Below, piece by piece: positions 41,403 through 44,392 of a stretch of 44,392 bases of DNA. Position 1 is the stretch's first letter, and each line of letters starts with the position of its first letter. The notes beneath the pieces are model-generated. The model was given only the letters and a program-made list of their open reading frames with translations, had not been told where the DNA came from and searched no databases. Origin of the DNA: Bacteroidota bacterium (GTDB lineage Bacteria > Bacteroidota > Bacteroidia > Bacteroidales > Prolixibacteraceae); assembly GCA_023251455.1 (NCBI GenBank), contig JAHEYT010000047.1:23535-67926 (forward strand). Direction: 5' to 3'. The position numbers and the translations under genes are program-made.

Positions 41403-42047
41403 ATGACCGATCCCGTTCTACTCGATCAATACATTATCAATCATATTTCTCCTGAAGATGATTTTCTGAACGAGCTCGACCGCGAAACTCATCTGAAAGT
41501 ACTCCGCTCGCGTATGTTGTCAGGTCATTTGCAAGGGCAGATACTAAGCATGATCAGTTGCATGATCAAACCTAAATATATTCTCGAAATCGGAACTTTT
41601 ACAGGCTACTCGGCTTTGTGCCTGGCTAAAGGATTAACTGCCGGCGGACAATTGCACACCATTGAGATTGACGACGAACTGGAAACGATCGCTCAAAAAT
41701 ACTTCCTGAAATCAGGAATGTCCGATCGCATCATTCAGCACATCGGCGATGCCCGCGAAATTATTTCTTCAATCAACCATCCGTTTGACCTCGTGTTTAT
41801 TGATGCCGATAAACGCGAATATTGCGACTATTACAATTTAGTCTTCGACCATATTCCTGTTGGTGGTTTCCTTTTGGCCGATAATATTCTTTGGGACGGT
41901 AAGGTTGTCGATCCGGAAGCTGCAAACGAAGAACAAACCCGTGGAATCCTTGATTTCAACGACCAGATTCAAAACGATACACGCGTCAGAAATGTAATTC
42001 TTCCGGTGAGGGATGGAATTATGCTGGTTCAAAAGGTTTCAGAATAA
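41403..42047 (+). CDS. Class I SAM-dependent O-methyltransferase (caffeoyl-CoA OMT family)
   Basis: A 214-residue methyltransferase of the cation-dependent O-methyltransferase family. The SAM-binding motif is YILEIGTFTGYSALCLAKGL (about 60-79). The acidic residue is TIEIDDELETIAQKYF, the metal-binding motif is FDLVFIDADKREYCDYYN (about 123-140), and DNILWDGKVVDP contributes the last ligands. Family members methylate catechol-like groups with Mg2+. The gene begins one base after the M16 peptidase stop and ends two bases before the convergent permease gene, so the operon has two genes. Substrate unknown. Confidence 0.92.
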   Translation: MTDPVLLDQYIINHISPEDDFLNELDRETHLKVLRSRMLSGHLQGQILSMISCMIKPKYILEIGTFTGYSALCLAKGLTAGGQLHTIEIDDELETIAQKYFLKSGMSDRIIQHIGDAREIISSINHPFDLVFIDADKREYCDYYNLVFDHIPVGGFLLADNILWDGKVVDPEAANEEQTRGILDFNDQIQNDTRVRNVILPVRDGIMLVQKVSE

Positions 42048-42049
42048 AA

Positions 42050-43453
42050 CTATTCATTCCCAGTTTTCGAATATCTTCTGCGCAGGAAAAAATAAACCGG
42101 TATTCCAGTTAAAATCAGAATCATGCCTATGCCAGCCTCACGTGGGCGGGTTGCAATAGTGTTGATTATTAATCCGACGCAAAAGAGAATAAATATAGCT
42201 GGTACGACAGGATATCCCCAAACTTTGTATGGTCGGTGCGCATCGGGCATCTTACGACGCAAAATAAATACTCCCAAGGTTGTGGCTCCGTAAAATATAA
42301 AGACCGCAAAAATCACCATGTCGGTCAGCTGATCGAAAGTTCCGGACAAAACCAACACCGAAGCCCATATTCCCTGCCAAAAAAGCGAGTTTCCGGGGAC
42401 ATTGTTTTTGTTCAGCTTTCCGATACCTGTAAAGAAAAGCCGTTCGCGCGACATGGCATAATAGGGGCGGGCACCGGTGAGAATACTAGCATTGGTGCAA
42501 CCCAATGTGGTGAGCAATATCAGCAACGAAATAAACAGTACCCCGCTTGTTCCCCAGAAACTCCGTACAGCCTCAACAGCCGCAATCTGGTTGCCTGCAG
42601 TGTGAATTTGCTCAAGTTGTGGAATAGATAAGAGCGAAAGGTAAGTCACATTGACCAGTAGATAAATGAAGATCACCACCAGGACGCCAATCACGATTCC
42701 TTTCGGGATATTTCTGTTCGCATTTTTTACCTCTCCGCCGATAAATCCGACCGAAACCCAACCCTGGTAGGCCCAAAATGCAGCAAGCATGGCTGTGAAA
42801 AACGATGATAGCGTAACGGTTCCGCTTGTCAGTTCTTTTACATCCATGTAATTTGCAGGCGTGGCAGTTATGTGGGTCAAACCAAAGAAAACAATCAGGA
42901 AAAGACCTGAGAACACAAGCATAAGGATGGCTTTACTGGTACCAGCTCCGCTTTTTAGCCCAGAGATGTTGAGTGATGTTAAAAGCAAAATCAGCAGAAT
43001 AGCTGTCAGCTTAACTCCAAAATCCTGAAATGGGAAGAAAATACCCCCAATGGAAAAATGCTGCAGGGAGGAAAAAATCTCAGGTATGGGAATGATGCTG
43101 TTCAGCGATTGGGCAAAAACATAAGCTAATGAAGAGATGGTTGCGGTTTGAATGATTGTAAACAGCGACCAGCCATATAAAAATGAAAAGAAACGGTTGT
43201 AAATTTTTTTCAGATAAACAAATTCCCCTCCCGTATCGGCCAGTAGTCCGGCAACTTCGGCGTTGCTCAATGCACCAAACAGGGTAATAATACCTCCAAC
43301 AATCCAGGCCATCAGTATCCAGATGGAAGAATGAAGTTCGGCAGCCATTGGAGCAATTTTTTTATATACTCCTGATCCAATGATATTAGCGACTACGAAA
43401 ATAATTACATAACCTAAGCCCAATGTCCTGACTAAATTCCTTTGATTATTCAT
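42050..43453 (-). CDS. Amino acid permease (APC superfamily)
   Basis: A 467-residue inner membrane transporter with about twelve membrane segments. The start NLVRTLGLGYVIIFVVANIIGSGVYKKIAPMA contains the GSG helix break of TM1 that binds the amino acid backbone. AYQGWVSVGFIGGEVKNANRNIPKGI (about 230-256) is the TM6 region with the conserved E and NI-P-K pattern of LAT-type APC members. A polar C-terminus (RRRYSKTGNE) ends it. The family transports neutral or cationic amino acids by proton symport or exchange; the substrate is not decidable here. The gene is single, with a leader of unknown content and the 3' end two bases from the O-methyltransferase gene. Confidence 0.92.
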   Translation of the reverse strand: MNNQRNLVRTLGLGYVIIFVVANIIGSGVYKKIAPMAAELHSSIWILMAWIVGGIITLFGALSNAEVAGLLADTGGEFVYLKKIYNRFFSFLYGWSLFTIIQTATISSLAYVFAQSLNSIIPIPEIFSSLQHFSIGGIFFPFQDFGVKLTAILLILLLTSLNISGLKSGAGTSKAILMLVFSGLFLIVFFGLTHITATPANYMDVKELTSGTVTLSSFFTAMLAAFWAYQGWVSVGFIGGEVKNANRNIPKGIVIGVLVVIFIYLLVNVTYLSLLSIPQLEQIHTAGNQIAAVEAVRSFWGTSGVLFISLLILLTTLGCTNASILTGARPYYAMSRERLFFTGIGKLNKNNVPGNSLFWQGIWASVLVLSGTFDQLTDMVIFAVFIFYGATTLGVFILRRKMPDAHRPYKVWGYPVVPAIFILFCVGLIINTIATRPREAGIGMILILTGIPVYFFLRRRYSKTGNE

Positions 43454-43653
43454 AGATAAGCATTAGAAAATAAATGAAGATCCGAAATTAAGAAAATAGT
43501 TGGTTTTAAAGGGATGAAAAAAGTATATCCATTTCAAGACCTCCAATTACTAACGAAATTCATTAATGGTTCTATTTGGAAGTGGGTCAATTTAAATCAG
43601 GATTATGTGGCCAATTAAGCGGCAAGTTGTAATCAGCCTGACCAAATAAGTTT

Positions 43654-43830
43654 CTATTGTAATATATCAGTTGATTTCTTTAATTTCTTCCTTCGGATCA
43701 GGTTGTAAGCTTTATCAAGGTAGATTGAGATTACAGTAAACGAAGCAAATACAGCCAAAAACCAGCCAACAGTTCCTAACCTGATTTTTTGCCCATCCCG
43801 GAAATCGCCACCTCCATGCCTACCACCCAC
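43654..43830 (-). CDS. Small predicted membrane peptide, uncertain
   Basis: A GTG-initiated 58-codon frame. It opens VGGRHGGGDFRDGQKIRLG, followed by a membrane segment (GTVGWFLAVFASFTVISIYLD) and a basic tail (KAYNLIRRKKLKKS). No upstream ATG exists in frame; an in-frame stop lies just before GTG. The residue make-up is more protein-like than chance, but no family is recognised. It may be the C-terminal fossil of a larger gene, since it sits in the decayed right edge behind an HsdS remnant. Confidence 0.25.
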   Translation of the reverse strand: MGGRHGGGDFRDGQKIRLGTVGWFLAVFASFTVISIYLDKAYNLIRRKKLKKSTDILQ

Positions 43831-43961
43831 GCATCATACCACCTTCGGTCGACATTCTATCTCTATTTCCGCTATCACCGAGCTGAACCTTTGTCTGAGG
43901 CTGTCAGGAATTGGCTTGTCTCGTCTTTCAAAACCTTCCATTCTCACCTCATCTTCCACCT

Positions 43962-44227
43962 TCAACTTCTTCCCCTCCCGCCATTCCCCAATCCTTCTTT
44001 TGCCAGTTTGATCTGCTCCAACAAATCGCGGGCATCGCCATCGGTGGGGAGTTGTTCCAGCAGTTCGCCACGGAAGGCTTTGGCCAGCAGGGCTTGTGGC
44101 AGCTGCTCTGTTTTTGCTTTTGGTAGCTAGCTTCAATTTGGTCAGCTTTGGCAAAAAGGCATTCAACTCGACGGACGATTTCTTGCTGCTCGGTTAAAGT
44201 TGGTAGTAAAACGGCTAATGTTTTCAG
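43962..44227 (-). pseudogene. C-terminal remnant of a type I restriction specificity subunit (HsdS), frameshifted
   Basis: On the minus strand the frame open from 44227 reads LPTLTEQQEIVRRVECLFA, then KADQIEASYQKQK. This is the conserved region after the second target-recognition domain of HsdS, PPLAEQxxIVxxVExLFAxADxIExRY. Near 44111-44121, in short A/T runs, the frame must slip by one base. It then continues KAKTEQLPQALLAKAFRGEL, then LPTDGDARDLLEQIKLAKEG to a stop at 43962-43964, the usual HsdS C-terminus. The recognition domains are absent, so even without the slip it could not specify a DNA target. Its GC content looks higher than that of the flanking sequence. A sequencing error in the A run is the main alternative for the frameshift. 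Confidence 0.75.
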
Positions 44228-44295
44228 TTAGTGGTATTTATTCCGGCTGCTTCAAGCTCCTCTTTCTCAAACCAATATGCTCCGGGATCAGGCAT
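44224..44295 (-). CDS. 23-codon ORF with strong ribosome binding site
   Basis: On the minus strand AGGAGG (44306-44301) stands five bases before an ATG. This opens a 23-codon frame (MPDPGAYWFEKEELEAAGIN, then TTN) that ends over the start of the HsdS remnant. A second frame open from the window edge ends within its first codons (GGKYA then TGA). A strong Shine-Dalgarno is unusual in Bacteroidota. The peptide is not recognised; it may be the front of a truncated gene or chance. Confidence 0.25.
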   Translation of the reverse strand: MPDPGAYWFEKEELEAAGINTTN

Positions 44296-44352
44296 ATTTA
44301 CCTCCTTTTTGAATTGATTTAAAGAAATTTAGTTGAATACTTTTTATCTGCC

Positions 44353-44377
44353 GTACATCTGTTTTGCAGATGGTACC
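44353..44377. repeat. Short inverted repeat near the right edge
   Basis: GTACATCTG and CAGATGGTAC pair around TTTTG with one extra base. It lies in the open reading frame that enters from the right edge, so it may be coincidence. Confidence 0.3.
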
Positions 44378-44392
44378 ATAATTACATTCAGT

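Noticed and set aside
43514..43618. 34-codon plus-strand frame MKKVYPFQDLQ...
   Set aside because: GGG stands directly against the ATG without spacing, there is no family, and it lies in the likely leader of the permease gene; evidence too weak for a gene call.
43834..44166. 110-codon minus-strand frame over the HsdS region
   Set aside because: Neither of its halves resembles a known protein, while the two neighbouring frames clearly read as HsdS; it is an out-of-frame shadow. Its last part, from an ATG at 43941 (35 codons), is unrecognised and too short to support.

Overview
This window comes from a Bacteroidota chromosome, most likely the Bacteroidales/Marinilabiliales side (Prolixibacteraceae-like). 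The evidence is a SusC/SusD pair with an ECF sigma factor and a FecR anti-sigma factor, STN-domain TonB-dependent receptors, DUF4249, DUF2851 and DUF3795 proteins, a LytS/LytTR two-component pair, general absence of strong Shine-Dalgarno sequences, and several promoters of the Bacteroidota type (TTTG / TANNTTTG). No ribosomal RNA or intact mobile element is present. One tRNA (Phe, GAA) is present.

Layout, left to right. 2-1114: 3' part of a Gfo/Idh/MocA-type oxidoreductase with a terminator. 1178-1586: gene-free, full of short palindromes of two styles. 1587-2447: convergent macrodomain and DUF3795 genes. 2725-7539: tripartite efflux operon (TolC-like, MacA-like adaptor, separate ABC ATPase and permease), followed by a LytS-type kinase and LytTR regulator (7652-9459). 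9469-12145: small accessory genes (SRPBCC protein, Ig-like lipoprotein, methyltransferase) mixed with repeats and a decayed agmatine-deiminase gene. 12274-20327: leftward housekeeping block with a TPR lipoprotein, deoxynucleoside kinase, prolyl oligopeptidase, pnp and rpsO, with a rightward rhodanese gene. 20462-21805: three-FAS1 lipoprotein. 22044-29270: leftward sigma, fecR, susC, susD transport locus without carbohydrate enzymes. 29374-38734: leftward beta-barrel protein, K+ channel with RCK domain, DUF2851, and a four-gene TonB receptor / DUF4249 / MG2-plug-like / secreted protein operon. 38938-43453: queG, tRNA-Phe, M16 peptidase, O-methyltransferase and an amino acid permease. 43454-44392: decayed right edge with a frameshifted HsdS C-terminus.

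How the genes work together: the efflux operon and the histidine kinase/regulator behind it look like one export-and-sensing unit. The sigma/FecR/SusC/SusD genes form a classic trans-envelope signalling transporter. The best candidate for an undescribed element is a roughly 85-nt antisense RNA opposite the susC leader (about 27436-27521). It has two stem-loops with the same UUGGAG loop and a T8 terminator, and resembles in position the PUL-associated antisense RNAs of Bacteroides such as DonS.

The window is also unusually rich in intergenic palindromes of different families, including an exact 29-nt copy found twice on either side of one lipoprotein gene, and in degraded genes. All calls come from reading the sequence; no searches were run.
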